From Chlorobium sp. (lineage in GTDB: Bacteria; Bacteroidota; Chlorobiia; Chlorobiales; Chlorobiaceae), in the NCBI GenBank assembly GCA_028282595.1, contig JANQHQ010000024.1:1-51049 (forward strand): a stretch of 51,049 nt of DNA. The letters run 5' to 3'. Both the position numbers and the translations under genes were made by a program. Below the pieces are notes generated by a model. It saw only the letters and a list, made by a program, of their open reading frames with translations. It did not search any database and was not told the origin of the DNA. Of this stretch, positions 31,561 to 40,312 are shown one piece after another. Within the stretch, counting starts at the first letter, position 1. Each line of letters starts with the position of its first letter.

Positions 31561-33270
31561 CTATCGGATACCTTTGGCCCGTTCGACGAGTTCCGCTGCA
31601 ACGCGCAGGGACGATTCGGACTTCTCCTGGCCGCTGAAAAGGGCTGCGACCGCGTCGACATGCTCTTTTTCGTCGAGCGTCCGGACGCCGGTCGCCGTGC
31701 GTTCTCCGCGGACGGCTTTTTCGACCGAAAGGTGGCTGTCCGCCATGGCGGCGATCTGTGGCAGGTGCGTGATGGAGATGATCTGGTGCGATTTCGCCAG
31801 CAGGCGAAGAGTTCTGCCGACGGCTTCGGCGATGCGCCCGCTGATGCCGGTGTCGATTTCATCGAATACGAGGATCGGCAGGCGGGTACTGTTGGCGAGC
31901 ACGCTTTTCAGGGCAAGCATGATCCTCGATATCTCGCCTCCGGAGGCGATTCGCGCAAGCGGTTTCGGAGGTTCGCCCGGATTGGCCGAGATCAGGAACT
32001 CGACGCGGTCGCAGCCGTTCTCGAACGCCGAGAAGCGTTCGCCGTCGATCGTGATGTCCCCCTCCTCGGAGGTTTCCCTCGTACTACGGATGGTGAAAAC
32101 AGCGTCAGGGATGCCGAGTGCGGAGAGTTCGGCGACGACGGCCCGCTCGAGTTTGCCGGAGGCTTCCGCGCGTCCGGCGGACAGCTTTTTTGCATGTTCC
32201 GAAAGCTCTTTTCTCAGGTTCGCGATCCCGTTTTCCAGCTCCTCCGTCCGCGAGGAGAGGTTGTCCTGCATGGCGAGTTCGTCGGCGATCTCTTCTTTGA
32301 AAGCGATGAGCTCGTCGATGCTTCGGCCATACTTTTTTCCGGTTCTCTGCAGCAGGAGCTGTCGCTCTCTGAGCTCATCGAGCCGTTCCTGATTGAACTC
32401 TATGCGGTCCGAATAGTTTCTCAGCGACCGGCTGAGCTCCTCGACGATGCCCGTTGCGTTCCTGATCTCTTCGAGCAGCGGGCCGAAGGTTCGGTCGATT
32501 CCGGCGAGCCGCTCGAAGCGGTGAATGGCGTCCGAGAGCTGCACGAAAGCGGAGCGTTCGTCGTCGTAGAGCAGTTCCCCCAGCTCCGCGCCGAGCGTGT
32601 AGAGCGTTTCGGCGTTTTCGAGCAGCACGATCTCCTGTTCCGTCTCTTCCGCCTCGCCCGGTTGCAGGTCGAGCGTTTCAAGCTCTTCGAACTGGTATTC
32701 GAGCAGCGATCTCTTTTCCCTGATGTGTTCGACATCCGCAAGCAGGGCGTCGAGTTCCTTCCTTCGGCCGGTCAGCCTCTTTCTGGTTTCCCGGTAGGAG
32801 TCCGCGAGGCTACCGAGAGCCGCGTAGTCGTCGAGCAGTGCGATGTGCGTTTCAGGGTGAAGCAGCAACTGGTGTTCGTGCTGGCCGTGAAGGTCGATCA
32901 AGAGATCCCCGGCCTGCTTCAGCACCTGCAGGGTACAGGGGGAGTCGTTGACGAAGCAGCGCGACTGCCCCTTCGACGAGATCTCCCGCCGGAGAATTAT
33001 CTCCTCGCCGTGTTCGATGTCCGCGCTGTCGAGCAGCCGGGTTATCGTTGCGGGGTTTTCGGGAAGCAGGATCGCCTCGATAACGGCCTTGCTGCTTCCC
33101 GAGCGCACCAGATCACTGCTTGACCGCGCTCCGAGGACCAGTCCGAGCGCACCTATAAGGATAGACTTGCCGGCTCCGGTTTCTCCGGTTATGATGGTCA
33201 GGCCCGGAGTGAACTCTATGGTCAGCTCCTCGATGAGAGCGAAGTTTTTGATATAGAGCTGGTTCAGCAT
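31561..33270 (-). CDS. recN: DNA repair protein RecN
   Basis: 569 residues, SMC-like. Walker A is ITGETGAGKSILIGAL near the N-terminus; a long coiled coil (about 160-360) follows; the C-terminal signature IASGGEISRIMLALKSVLA and Walker B PILVFDEIDTGISG complete the ATPase. RecN organises DNA ends in double-strand-break repair. Start MLNQLYIKNFALIEEL is typical. Confidence 0.96.
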   Translation of the reverse strand: MLNQLYIKNFALIEELTIEFTPGLTIITGETGAGKSILIGALGLVLGARSSSDLVRSGSSKAVIEAILLPENPATITRLLDSADIEHGEEIILRREISSKGQSRCFVNDSPCTLQVLKQAGDLLIDLHGQHEHQLLLHPETHIALLDDYAALGSLADSYRETRKRLTGRRKELDALLADVEHIREKRSLLEYQFEELETLDLQPGEAEETEQEIVLLENAETLYTLGAELGELLYDDERSAFVQLSDAIHRFERLAGIDRTFGPLLEEIRNATGIVEELSRSLRNYSDRIEFNQERLDELRERQLLLQRTGKKYGRSIDELIAFKEEIADELAMQDNLSSRTEELENGIANLRKELSEHAKKLSAGRAEASGKLERAVVAELSALGIPDAVFTIRSTRETSEEGDITIDGERFSAFENGCDRVEFLISANPGEPPKPLARIASGGEISRIMLALKSVLANSTRLPILVFDEIDTGISGRIAEAVGRTLRLLAKSHQIISITHLPQIAAMADSHLSVEKAVRGERTATGVRTLDEKEHVDAVAALFSGQEKSESSLRVAAELVERAKGIR

Positions 33271-33353
33271 GGCGCAGGGAAACGTTGCGGCACGGGGAGG
33301 TCCGGGTTTGCAGCGCGATTTGCCTCGGGCAAAAGACTACGCTTTGTACCGGA
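33271..33353. other. recN upstream sequence
   Basis: Short region before the family C element; the recN promoter should lie here, but no clear box was chosen. Confidence 0.3.
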
Positions 33354-33527
33354 CGGGTACCTCTATGTATTTGTTCCGCGCTTCAATTGCTACGTTGTCC
33401 CGACGAGTCGGGATCAAAATCCTCATCCCGACTCGTCGGGACTCCGGTTTCGAAGTTTATCCCGATACTATCGGGACTCCGTTCGCCTTGCACTTGAACC
33501 GCTCATGACAATATATAGAGGTGCCCG
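33354..33527 (+). repeat. family C structured repeat, copy 2
   Basis: Left arm CGGGTACCTCTATGTATT (33354-33371) and right arm AATATATAGAGGTGCCCG (33510-33527) pair over 18 positions. The only two non-Watson-Crick positions are G-U type. Inner hairpins are CCCGACGAGTCGGG, CCCGACTCGTCGGG and CCCGATACTATCGGG, then GTTCGCCTTGC. Confidence 0.88.
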
Positions 33528-33540
33528 GATGTTTGAAACA

Positions 33541-34551
33541 TTACCGCACGAGAACGACGCTTTCCTCCAGCTCTCCCGTTCCGTCGAACGTGTCGCCCGC
33601 TACCGAAAGCCTGACGAGATAGATGCCCGAGAGCGCCGGTTCGCGGTCGTCGTCCAGCCCGTTCCACTCGATCGCGCCTGTCGGTCCGGTCGGAAGCCCT
33701 TCGGCGAGTCTCCGCACGGTGACGCCTTCGGAGTCGTAAATCGTGAGCGCTATCTGGTAGGCGCCGGCCGGGAGTTTCCAGGCAATGAGGGTTGTTTCCC
33801 CGTTGCCCTGCATGTCCGGCGAGAATTCTCCGGGGTCCGCCGAAAGCGAGGGGGAGCGGTGCATGTCGCCTTCGGAAAGATAGATACTGTTTCTTTTTCC
33901 GGGGGTTGCGCCGTATTTCCTGTCCGACGAGGTCGACCAGCTCGAGGGGGACGCGGAGGCGAGCTGGTCGTTGTATTTTTCTATCGAAAATCCTTTCGTG
34001 CTCTTTACATAAGGGTTGTGCCAGGAGCGGTCGTAGAAGACCGAGTCGATAACCGCTCCCGATCCGTCCTTGAGGGCGATGCAGTCGTTGTCGTTGTTGA
34101 ACGAAAAGGTCTTCCGTTCAACGATGAAGATTCTGACGGAGTGGTCTTCGGAGAGATAGTCGTAGTACCCGGCAAGCCTCGACCCGGCGGGGTCCGGGCT
34201 CTCCTCCGGGACGATCACTGCGTATTGTCCGGGGGCCAGGAGGTTGTCTTCGCCGGGATCTTGCGCGAAATGGTATGAATAGCGCCGTCCGCTCGCGGTC
34301 GGGCAGTCCTGGATATACCAGCCTCCGACATCGACGGCTTCGGGGCCGGGGTTGTAGAGTTCGACGAAATCCGGCTGGTCCACAATGCCGTCGCCCGTGT
34401 TCTGCAGCGGTTCGAACATGATCTCGTTGATAACGGGGCTCGATCTTCTGTCGAATTCCGTGGATATACCTGTAATCGTTGTATCGTCGCCACTTGTGTC
34501 GCAAGACGATAAAAAAAGTGTAATTGCGAAAAGAATAAAAAAAAGACGCAT
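33541..34551 (-). CDS. lamin-tail-domain lipoprotein with FlgD-like C-terminus
   Basis: 336 residues. Signal peptide with lipobox LSSC (Cys at 17). Residues about 38-190 are an LTD domain: VINEIMFEP, DFVELYNPGPEAVDVGGWYIQD, LAPGQYAVIVPE and IDSVFYDRSWHNP. The C-terminal 90 residues resemble the FlgD/CHU-type Ig domain (YQIALTIYDSEGVTVRRLAEG, EWNGLDDDREPALSGIYLVRL) common in surface proteins of the Bacteroidetes/Chlorobi group. It is probably surface-anchored. Ligand unknown. Confidence 0.82.
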   Translation of the reverse strand: MRLFFILFAITLFLSSCDTSGDDTTITGISTEFDRRSSPVINEIMFEPLQNTGDGIVDQPDFVELYNPGPEAVDVGGWYIQDCPTASGRRYSYHFAQDPGEDNLLAPGQYAVIVPEESPDPAGSRLAGYYDYLSEDHSVRIFIVERKTFSFNNDNDCIALKDGSGAVIDSVFYDRSWHNPYVKSTKGFSIEKYNDQLASASPSSWSTSSDRKYGATPGKRNSIYLSEGDMHRSPSLSADPGEFSPDMQGNGETTLIAWKLPAGAYQIALTIYDSEGVTVRRLAEGLPTGPTGAIEWNGLDDDREPALSGIYLVRLSVAGDTFDGTGELEESVVLVR

Positions 34552-34644
34552 GTCTCTTTTTTTAAGGTTCTATGCGTTCGGACAATTGTCAGACGTCTGC
34601 CGACCGTTGCGGGAAGGCCCGGAGCTCGCTCCGGACCCGCTTCG

Positions 34645-34854
34645 TCAACTGTTGTTTCCGCGGGATTCACCCTCTTTTTTCGGAGTGTCTTCGGCGGCCC
34701 GATTGATCTCGTCTTCTATTTCCGACTGGGCCTTTTTGAATTCCCTCATGCCCTTGCCGAGTCCTTTGGCGAGTTCGGGGAGCTTTTTCGCTCCGAAGAG
34801 AAGCAGGATGATGAGCAGTATGAGTACAAGTTCCTGGCCGCCTAAACCAAACAT
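34645..34854 (-). CDS. tatA: twin-arginine translocase subunit TatA
   Basis: 69 residues. One N-terminal membrane helix (QELVLILLIILLLFGAKKLPELAKGLGKG) with the FGAKKLPEL hinge and an amphipathic helix, then a charged tail. It forms the pore part of the Tat export system for folded proteins. A GGAGG site lies about 8 bases upstream. tatC is not adjacent. Confidence 0.94.
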   Translation of the reverse strand: MFGLGGQELVLILLIILLLFGAKKLPELAKGLGKGMREFKKAQSEIEDEINRAAEDTPKKEGESRGNNS

Positions 34855-34890
34855 AATGCTGTTCCTCCGATAGGGATTGAATCGCTTGAG

Positions 34891-34914
34891 CGGCTCCGTG
34901 CGGTCGCGGAGCCG
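34891..34914. other. hairpin between psd and tatA
   Basis: CGGCTCCG (34891-34898) and CGGAGCCG (34907-34914) form a perfect 8-base stem. On the minus strand it follows psd and precedes tatA, with no T-run. It may be an mRNA-stabilising or weak terminating hairpin. Confidence 0.45.
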
Positions 34915-34965
34915 TATATTGTATGGTTATATAATCAATAGTTGTCCGATAACCAAGGATTCGGC

Positions 34966-35607
34966 TCATTTGACGCGGCCGATCACGGTTTCCCCCGCGC
35001 GCGTTCGTTCTCCCTCGGAAACTTCTATCCGGACAGTATGCGGAAGGACGATATCGACGCGCGAACCGAACTTGATCATGCCGAATCTGCTGCCCGCGTG
35101 GACGCTTTGGCCTTCCTGCAGTTCGCAGACGATACGGCGGGCGAGAAAGCCCGCGACCTGGCTGAAGAGCATGCGGCAGCTCGTTCCGTCGATGCCGATT
35201 TCCATCCGTTCGTTGTTCGCCGTACTGCCGGGGTCGAACGCCATGAGGTATTTCCCCGGATGGTAGTGCAGGCGGCTCACCACGCCGTCGAGCGGTATCC
35301 TGTTGACATGGACGTCGAGGGGTGACATGTAGATGCTGAGGCGAGTCGATTCCGGTCCGGTGAACGGGTGCGAAACGGTTTCAATGTGCAGGATTTTTCC
35401 GTCGGCCGGGGAAAGAATTGCGGACGGGTCTTTCGGTGTGGAGCGTGAAGGGTCGCGAAAAAAGTAAAGCGCGAAGAGCAGTGTTGCGCAGGTGAGCGCC
35501 GGCAGCAGGATTTTGAGTGCCCCCGGAGAGGCGAGACCTGCAAGGGCGACAGCCGCACAGAGAGCAAAGGTTTTGGCAAGGGTTCCGTGACCGTATGGTG
35601 AAGGCAT
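34966..35607 (-). CDS. psd: phosphatidylserine decarboxylase, short proenzyme
   Basis: 213 residues, the short (PSD-A) type. It makes phosphatidylethanolamine at the membrane. Hydrophobic N-terminus (about 12-50), SPADGKI, the DVHVNRIPLDG and HYHPGKYLMAFDP blocks, and the self-cleavage site FGSR with Gly181-Ser182, where Ser becomes the pyruvoyl group. pssA, often adjacent, is not on the tatA side. Confidence 0.94.
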   Translation of the reverse strand: MPSPYGHGTLAKTFALCAAVALAGLASPGALKILLPALTCATLLFALYFFRDPSRSTPKDPSAILSPADGKILHIETVSHPFTGPESTRLSIYMSPLDVHVNRIPLDGVVSRLHYHPGKYLMAFDPGSTANNERMEIGIDGTSCRMLFSQVAGFLARRIVCELQEGQSVHAGSRFGMIKFGSRVDIVLPHTVRIEVSEGERTRAGETVIGRVK

Positions 35608-35646
35608 GGAAATAACCGGAAGCGTTGCGCCGTAAAGGATCGGTAA

Positions 35647-35792
35647 AGGGCACCTCTAAAAACGTGTTACGCGCCCAAATTGCTGCGTTGTCCCGACGAG
35701 TCGGGATTCCGGTTTCGAAGTTTATCCCGATACCATCGGGACTCCGTCCGCCTTACACTTTGTTCGCTCATGACACTTTTTAGAGGTGCCCT
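35647..35792 (+). repeat. family C structured repeat, copy 3
   Basis: Arms AGGGCACCTCTAAAAA (35647-35662) and TTTTTAGAGGTGCCCT (35777-35792) are perfectly complementary over 16 bases. Inside are CCCGACGAGTCGGG and CCCGATACCATCGGG; the middle hairpin of other copies is absent. It sits between divergent psd and tilS. Confidence 0.92.
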
Positions 35793-35839
35793 AAAATACA
35801 TTAAATTAGTTTTCCTGAAAATATCGTTTCAGCAAAACC

Positions 35840-36829
35840 ATGCCGAGGGATCTCAATCGAATCGAAAGGAAGTTTCTGGAGCAGCTCACCGCGCGGAAGC
35901 TGGTGCTTCCCGGAGAGAGCGTGCTGGCCGCGGTTTCCGGTGGCCCGGACTCGATGGCTCTCCTGCACCTGCTCTGTTCGGTCCGGCTGGTTCTCCGCTG
36001 CACGGTCGGCGTGGTCCACTGCAATTTTCAACTGCGCGGAGGGGAGAGTCTGCTCGACGAGGAGCACGTTTTACACGAGGCGGAGGCGCTCGGCCTGCGA
36101 TGCCATGTCCGCCGGTTCGACACCCGCGCAGACGCGGCCGCGCGCAAACGTTCGATCGAGGAAACGGCGCGTATGGAACGGTACGCGTTTTTCAGCGAGC
36201 TCGCCGAAAGCGAAGGTTACCGGAAGGTTGCGACCGGCCACCATGTGAGCGACAATGCGGAAACCGTGCTCTTCAACCTCTTTCGCGGCGCTTCCGTCGC
36301 CGGTCTCAGGGGGATCCGCGCGTATCACGGCCGCATCATCCGGCCGCTGCTTCTGATGAGCAAGCGGGATATCATGGAGTATCTCGAAATGCGCGGCATA
36401 TGCTACCGGATCGACGCCAGCAACGCCGGGGTGGAACCGGACAGGAATTTCATCCGTCACCGGGTGATTCCGCTCGTCGAGGAGCGTTTCGGGGACAAGC
36501 TGCTCCCGTCGTTGCAGCGCCTTTCCCTGCATGCGGCCGAGCTGGAGGAGTTTCTCGAGCTGCATTTTGAGGAACTGGTGCGCCGCGATCCGGGACTTTC
36601 GGCGGAAGACGGCCGGGTCTCCGCCGACTCTCTCAAAAGGCTCACGGTTTTCGAGCAAAAGGAGCTGTTCAAGCGTGCGTTGCGGGATCTCGGCTGCGAG
36701 CACTCGTCGAGAGTGTTGCAGCGGCTTGTCGATCTGCTCGGGACGCAGCCTGGTCGCTCGACGCAACTTTCGGGCGGGATCGACGTGCTCTGGAAAGGGA
36801 AATATCTTCTGTTCGTGAAAAGGCGTTAA
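35840..36829 (+). CDS. tilS: tRNA(Ile)-lysidine synthase
   Basis: 329 residues. The PP-loop motif is AAVSGGPDSMALLHLL (about 31-46). GVVHCNFQLRGGES, ATGHHVSDNAETVLFNLFRGA and GIRAYHGRIIRPLL are typical TilS blocks, with NFIRHRVIPL nearby. It adds lysine to C34 of the CAU tRNA so that AUA is read as isoleucine. The protein is shorter than E. coli TilS, lacking most of the C-terminal domains, as in many bacteria. Confidence 0.94.
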   Translation: MPRDLNRIERKFLEQLTARKLVLPGESVLAAVSGGPDSMALLHLLCSVRLVLRCTVGVVHCNFQLRGGESLLDEEHVLHEAEALGLRCHVRRFDTRADAAARKRSIEETARMERYAFFSELAESEGYRKVATGHHVSDNAETVLFNLFRGASVAGLRGIRAYHGRIIRPLLLMSKRDIMEYLEMRGICYRIDASNAGVEPDRNFIRHRVIPLVEERFGDKLLPSLQRLSLHAAELEEFLELHFEELVRRDPGLSAEDGRVSADSLKRLTVFEQKELFKRALRDLGCEHSSRVLQRLVDLLGTQPGRSTQLSGGIDVLWKGKYLLFVKRR

Positions 36830-36833
36830 TCGG

Positions 36834-37001
36834 TCGGCAGTTGGCAAACTGCAGTGAGTCGTCCTGAACCGTAGGGGCAGCCCCCTGTGGCTGCCCGAAC
36901 TGGCGTTGGTTATCGATACCGATTCCGACGCCGACGGCGACCCCCGAAAGATAAGAACAGTCGGAGATCGGGGTCGGGATCGGGTTTCGGGGTCGAAAGG
37001 G
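36834..37001 (+). repeat. family B repeat, copy 2, with GGCAGT-rich flank
   Basis: GGGGCAGCC..GGCTGCCC hairpin near 36872-36896 followed by GAACTGGCGTTGGTTATCGA and GGTCGGGATCGGG, as at 19517. A TCGGCAGT-like simple repeat flanks it on both sides (36834-36855 and 37004-37035). It fills the gap between tilS and the gene at 37056. Confidence 0.85.
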
Positions 37002-37055
37002 AACCAGTCGGCAGTCTTCGCAGTCTTCAGTCGGCAATCTCCCGGTCCTGAACGC

Positions 37056-38105
37056 TTACCGGGCAGCCGCTTCTTCTTCGATATCCGTTTTGAAGAATTC
37101 GAGGGGAAGATCGGTGCTGACAATGACCGATTCGAGATTCTGCATGACCTCGAGCTGTTTCAGCAGTTCCTTTACGGGTTCCGCTGTCCGGGTTCCCGCC
37201 GCGCTCGACAGCTTGACGGCCGCCCAGAGGAATGTCGAAGCGAAGTAGGCGGAGCGGCGGTTCTCGTATATCCATTCGGTCCGGCCCTCGACGCCGTCCC
37301 GGAATTTGAGTGACAGCGCAAGCTGGCGGATCCGGTTGATGTTGCCCAGGGATTTCATGTCCTTGTTGCCGGACGTCAGGCTCTGCAGGGCTCCGAGCGT
37401 CCAGTATGTCGACGAAAGGGTGAACCAGAAATGCGATTTGAACGTCGCCTTGTCGATCAGGGCTGCCGTGGTCGAATCCCGCTCGAGAAATTCCGTTTCC
37501 GGTTCGAGATAGCCCTCCAGAAGCTGGCGGCTGTTGGCGAGGATCACCTCGCGCTCCGCCGGACGGGCTATCCAGAGCGAATCCCCGAGAGCGTACCATG
37601 TTTCGCTTCCGGACGTTCCGGTCCGTACGCTTTTGTCTTCCAGGTAGCCGGGAGGCAATTTGTCGCCGAGGGAGCCACGGACGACGCCGAGATACTTCTG
37701 TTTTTTCGTGTTCTGGTGCTGGAAGGCGACGATCAGCGTGTCCAGATCGCGGGCGGGATCGATGCCGGTTTCCCGCAGTACGGTCGCAATGCCCTTTTCC
37801 GCCCGCAGCCATTCCATCTCCTTGAGCGAGTCGGGGATGACCTCTTGCCAGAAGCCACTCGCCCGGATATCCTTGAGGCCCGCGTAGATCAGCGCGTCGG
37901 ATGTGCCCGGCAGACGGTTGATGACAGCCGCAACATCGGGGCTCAGCGGTTCGGCCTCCCGGACGGTCTTCGGCCAGTTGATCCAGGCGAGCTGCGCAAC
38001 GAGACCTATGGTTCCCAGAATGACGGTGATCAGGAGAAGGTTCGGTTTTTTCCGGGCCTTTTCGTGTTTGGCCGGAGGCGCGGGCTGTTCCGGGCGGGAC
38101 TCCAT
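37056..38105 (-). CDS. uncharacterised membrane-anchored protein
   Basis: 349 residues. A proline/lysine-rich cytoplasmic head (PEQPAPPAKHEKARKKPN) is followed by one membrane helix (LLLITVILGTIGLVAQLAWI, about 24-43) and a large probably periplasmic domain. That domain has alternating strands and helices (VAAVINRLPGTSDALIYAGL, DLDTLIVAFQHQ, TWYALGDSLWIARPAEREVIL), reminiscent of the pattern in DUF3352-like proteins, but I cannot assign a family. rnhA lies 9 bases upstream on the same strand, so it is likely cotranscribed. Function unknown. Confidence 0.7.
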   Translation of the reverse strand: MESRPEQPAPPAKHEKARKKPNLLLITVILGTIGLVAQLAWINWPKTVREAEPLSPDVAAVINRLPGTSDALIYAGLKDIRASGFWQEVIPDSLKEMEWLRAEKGIATVLRETGIDPARDLDTLIVAFQHQNTKKQKYLGVVRGSLGDKLPPGYLEDKSVRTGTSGSETWYALGDSLWIARPAEREVILANSRQLLEGYLEPETEFLERDSTTAALIDKATFKSHFWFTLSSTYWTLGALQSLTSGNKDMKSLGNINRIRQLALSLKFRDGVEGRTEWIYENRRSAYFASTFLWAAVKLSSAAGTRTAEPVKELLKQLEVMQNLESVIVSTDLPLEFFKTDIEEEAAAR

Positions 38106-38114
38106 GGCGGGCTG

Positions 38115-38555
38115 TCAGCTGTTGTTTTTGATGGCTTGCCGGGCGAGATAGTCGCACCGGTTGTTGAACTCGTTGTCGCTGTGACCCTTGACCTTGTGAA
38201 AGGTGACGCTGTGTAATCTAATCAACTCCAGTATTTTTTTCCAGAGATCGATATTTTCGACCGGTTTTCCCGACGCCGTGCGCCAGTTGTTCGTGGTCCA
38301 CCGCTTCAGCCAGCTGCGGTTGATCGCGTTGACGAGGTAGCTCGAATCGCTGTAGAGATCGACGGTGCAGGGTTCCTTGAGCGCTTCGAGCGCCTGGATG
38401 GCGGCCATGAGCTCCATTCTGTTGTTGGTCGTGGCCGGCGAGTAACCCGAAATCTCGCGTGTCGCGGAGCCCGCCATGAGAAGGGCGCCCCAGCCCCCTT
38501 TGCCGGGATTGCCGCTGCACGCGCCGTCGGTATAGATGGTTACGTTCTTGCGCAT
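38115..38555 (-). CDS. rnhA: ribonuclease HI
   Basis: 146 residues. It cleaves RNA in RNA-DNA hybrids. All four catalytic acids are visible: Asp in TIYTDGACSGNPGKGGWG, Glu in NRMELMAAIQAL, Asp in LYSDSSYLVNAI and Asp in HSDNEFNNRCDYLA. It is followed after 9 bases by the unknown anchored protein. Confidence 0.96.
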   Translation of the reverse strand: MRKNVTIYTDGACSGNPGKGGWGALLMAGSATREISGYSPATTNNRMELMAAIQALEALKEPCTVDLYSDSSYLVNAINRSWLKRWTTNNWRTASGKPVENIDLWKKILELIRLHSVTFHKVKGHSDNEFNNRCDYLARQAIKNNS

Positions 38556-38592
38556 CGGGAATAATGTTGATAAGTGACGAGAACAATACGGG

Positions 38593-38632
38593 GTTGTCGA
38601 GCTGTTGAATCGTTGATTTGCTGAATTGTCCG
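38593..38632 (-). repeat. 8-base degenerate tandem repeat, locus 4
   Basis: Five units on the plus strand: GTTGTCGA, GCTGTTGA, ATCGTTGA, TTTGCTGA, ATTGTCCG. Reversed, they follow the NTCAACRN consensus. Confidence 0.7.
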
Positions 38633-38720
38633 GATGCCCGGTATCGTCGAATAGGCAGCACCCCTGACTTGTCGCCCGCCCCGTACAGCTTTACGATTCG
38701 ACGCTTCTTCCGCCACCACT

Positions 38721-38748
38721 GTAGGGGCGAAAAATTTTTCGCCCCTGC
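38721..38748. repeat. family A palindrome, copy 2
   Basis: GTAG, GGGCGAAAAATTTTTCGCCC and CTGC in order; palindromic except for the outermost bases. Same core as 10199-10222 and 50892-50919. Confidence 0.88.
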
Positions 38749-38827
38749 GGTCATCCGGGAAAATCCGCGCAATACGTGGGCAAGATCAGGACATACGGGC
38801 AGGCACAGGGGCTTGTCCCTACAACGA

Positions 38828-38851
38828 TTCAACAATTCAACGCATCAACAG
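38828..38851 (+). repeat. 8-base degenerate tandem repeat, locus 5
   Basis: Three units: TTCAACAA, TTCAACGC, ATCAACAG, near the rpmB terminator. Confidence 0.6.
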
Positions 38852-38872
38852 TGCAAAGATGGTCCGGAACGG

Positions 38873-38903
38873 AAAAGGCCCAACCGTTTTACGGTTGAGC
38901 CTT
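38873..38903 (-). terminator. Rho-independent terminator of rpmB
   Basis: On the minus strand, AAGGCTCAACCGT pairs with ACGGTTGGGCCTT (one mismatch) and is followed by TTTTCC. Confidence 0.75.
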
Positions 38904-38939
38904 GACAATTACTGCAGCAGCCTTTCGTGAGGCTGGACG

Positions 38940-39158
38940 TTACCTGACCAGCTTCGCCAGTTCGGCCGTGCCGGTTTTCGACATGATCTTGAGAGCTTTT
39001 GCCGAAACACGCACCTTTACCCAGCGTTTTTCCTCTTCGAGCCATACCCGTTTGGTGTGGAGATTCGGTTCGAAACGCTTGCGGCGGTGGTTGTTCGCGT
39101 GGGATACCGTATTACCGTATTTGGGTCTCTTTCCGGTCAGTACGCAGACTTTGGACAT
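38940..39158 (-). CDS. rpmB: 50S ribosomal protein L28
   Basis: 72 residues from ATG 39158 (MSKVCVLTGKRPKYGNTVSH); a longer in-frame start at 39221 is unlikely. Asn/Arg/Lys-rich centre (NNHRRKRFEPNLHTKRVW) and KVRVSAKALKIMSKTG are typical. Only one cysteine is in the N-terminal segment, so it is the zinc-free form. It ends with its own terminator. Confidence 0.96.
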   Translation of the reverse strand: MSKVCVLTGKRPKYGNTVSHANNHRRKRFEPNLHTKRVWLEEEKRWVKVRVSAKALKIMSKTGTAELAKLVR

Positions 39159-39247
39159 GATCGCACCAGGTTGTTTTTTGAAAAATGAACCTGAATATAG
39201 TAATACTGTGTGCAAAGTCAAAAAGAAAAGGCTATGGCGACGGGCTC

Positions 39248-40240
39248 CTACGGCCTGATGCCGACAGCGCAGACCATCATGGAGAGCACGTAGAGCAGCG
39301 TTCCGAAAGCGTTATACCAGACGGCCTTTTCCTTCGGTTTGTCGATCAGGATCTTCTGCATGGGGAGCTGCAATGCGAGCAGCAGAACGGCGATCGACGC
39401 CGTGAGGTAGGAGGATTTCGCGACCAGAATGGAGATGGCGGCTATCTGTGCGATATCCATGACGACCGAGGCGAGAACAGCGGCTTTTTTCTCACCGAGC
39501 TGTACCGGGATCGATGCAACCTTCCTGATGTTGTCGCCCACGACCGATTTGAAATCGTTGAGCGTCATGATGCCGTGCGCGCCGAGGGAGAAGATAACGG
39601 CAAGCGCGATGGATTCGGTCGAAGGGATTCCCTGGGTGATCGAGAAGCTGCCCGTCAGCCATGCGACGCCTTCATAAGCGAGGCCGACGATCAGGTTGCC
39701 GAACCAGCCGTTGCGTTTCGCCCGTACCGGCGGCCCGGAGTAGGCGTGGGACATCAGGACGCCGACGAAGGCTATGGCCATGACGTAGGGATGGATCGAC
39801 CAGGCGACCAGGAAACCGGTTACGATCAGGCCGAACGTGATTATCCAGCTTGCCTGTTTGGAGATTTTTCCGGCGGGAATGGGGCGATCGGGTTCGTTGA
39901 TGGCGTCGACCTCCCGATCGAAATAATCGTTCATGGTCTGGGACATGGCGCACATCAACGGGCCGGCGAGAATGACGCCCCGGAGAAGAATCGACCAGTT
40001 CGACGAGATGTCCTCGCCGGTAGAAACGACGCCGCAGGCGAACGCCCACATGGGAGGGAACCATGTCACCGGTTTCATCAGAGGCAGAATCGCCGACGGC
40101 TCTATCCTGAAACCGGGTTTGTTGACGTTTTCGATGGCCTGCTGTATCGCTTTCCGGCGCGCCGGACTGACACCCGACGAGAGCAACTGAGAGCCGAGAC
40201 TCTGCTTTACCCCGGAATTCACAGCATTACGTCCGTCCAT
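39248..40240 (-). CDS. bchG: bacteriochlorophyll a synthase (UbiA prenyltransferase family)
   Basis: 330 residues, eight or nine membrane helices. It esterifies (bacterio)chlorophyllide with a phytyl or geranylgeranyl diphosphate. Family markers: MKPVTWFPPMWAFACGVVS, the first Asp-rich motif NDYFDREVDAINEPDRPIP and the second DFKSVVGDN. Green sulfur bacteria have three paralogues (BchG, ChlG, BchK). I favour BchG because of the MWAFACGVVS region and the trpD neighbour, which I recall being next to bchG in C. tepidum. ChlG remains possible. Confidence 0.82.
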   Translation of the reverse strand: MDGRNAVNSGVKQSLGSQLLSSGVSPARRKAIQQAIENVNKPGFRIEPSAILPLMKPVTWFPPMWAFACGVVSTGEDISSNWSILLRGVILAGPLMCAMSQTMNDYFDREVDAINEPDRPIPAGKISKQASWIITFGLIVTGFLVAWSIHPYVMAIAFVGVLMSHAYSGPPVRAKRNGWFGNLIVGLAYEGVAWLTGSFSITQGIPSTESIALAVIFSLGAHGIMTLNDFKSVVGDNIRKVASIPVQLGEKKAAVLASVVMDIAQIAAISILVAKSSYLTASIAVLLLALQLPMQKILIDKPKEKAVWYNAFGTLLYVLSMMVCAVGIRP

Positions 40241-40312
40241 GGTCTACTGGTTCACTCTTGGGCACAAAACAAAGCAACAATTATACGAGTTTTTCTCCAG
40301 AAATGTAAGCGT

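Larger units (their letters stand above)
38556..38872. other. repeat-filled gap upstream of rnhA
   Basis: It contains two octamer tandem repeats (38593-38632 and 38828-38851), a family A palindrome (38721-38748) and a GGGCAGGCACAGGGGCTTG stretch. No coding frame is credible. The rnhA promoter must lie near its left end. Confidence 0.5.

Noticed and set aside
34615..34650. hairpin CCGGAGC/GCTCCGG as a terminator next to tatA
   Set aside because: No T-run follows on either strand, so a terminator call is not supported.
37027..38157. 376-codon minus-strand open frame
   Set aside because: Overlaps the better-supported 349-residue frame that has a clear membrane helix and sensible composition.
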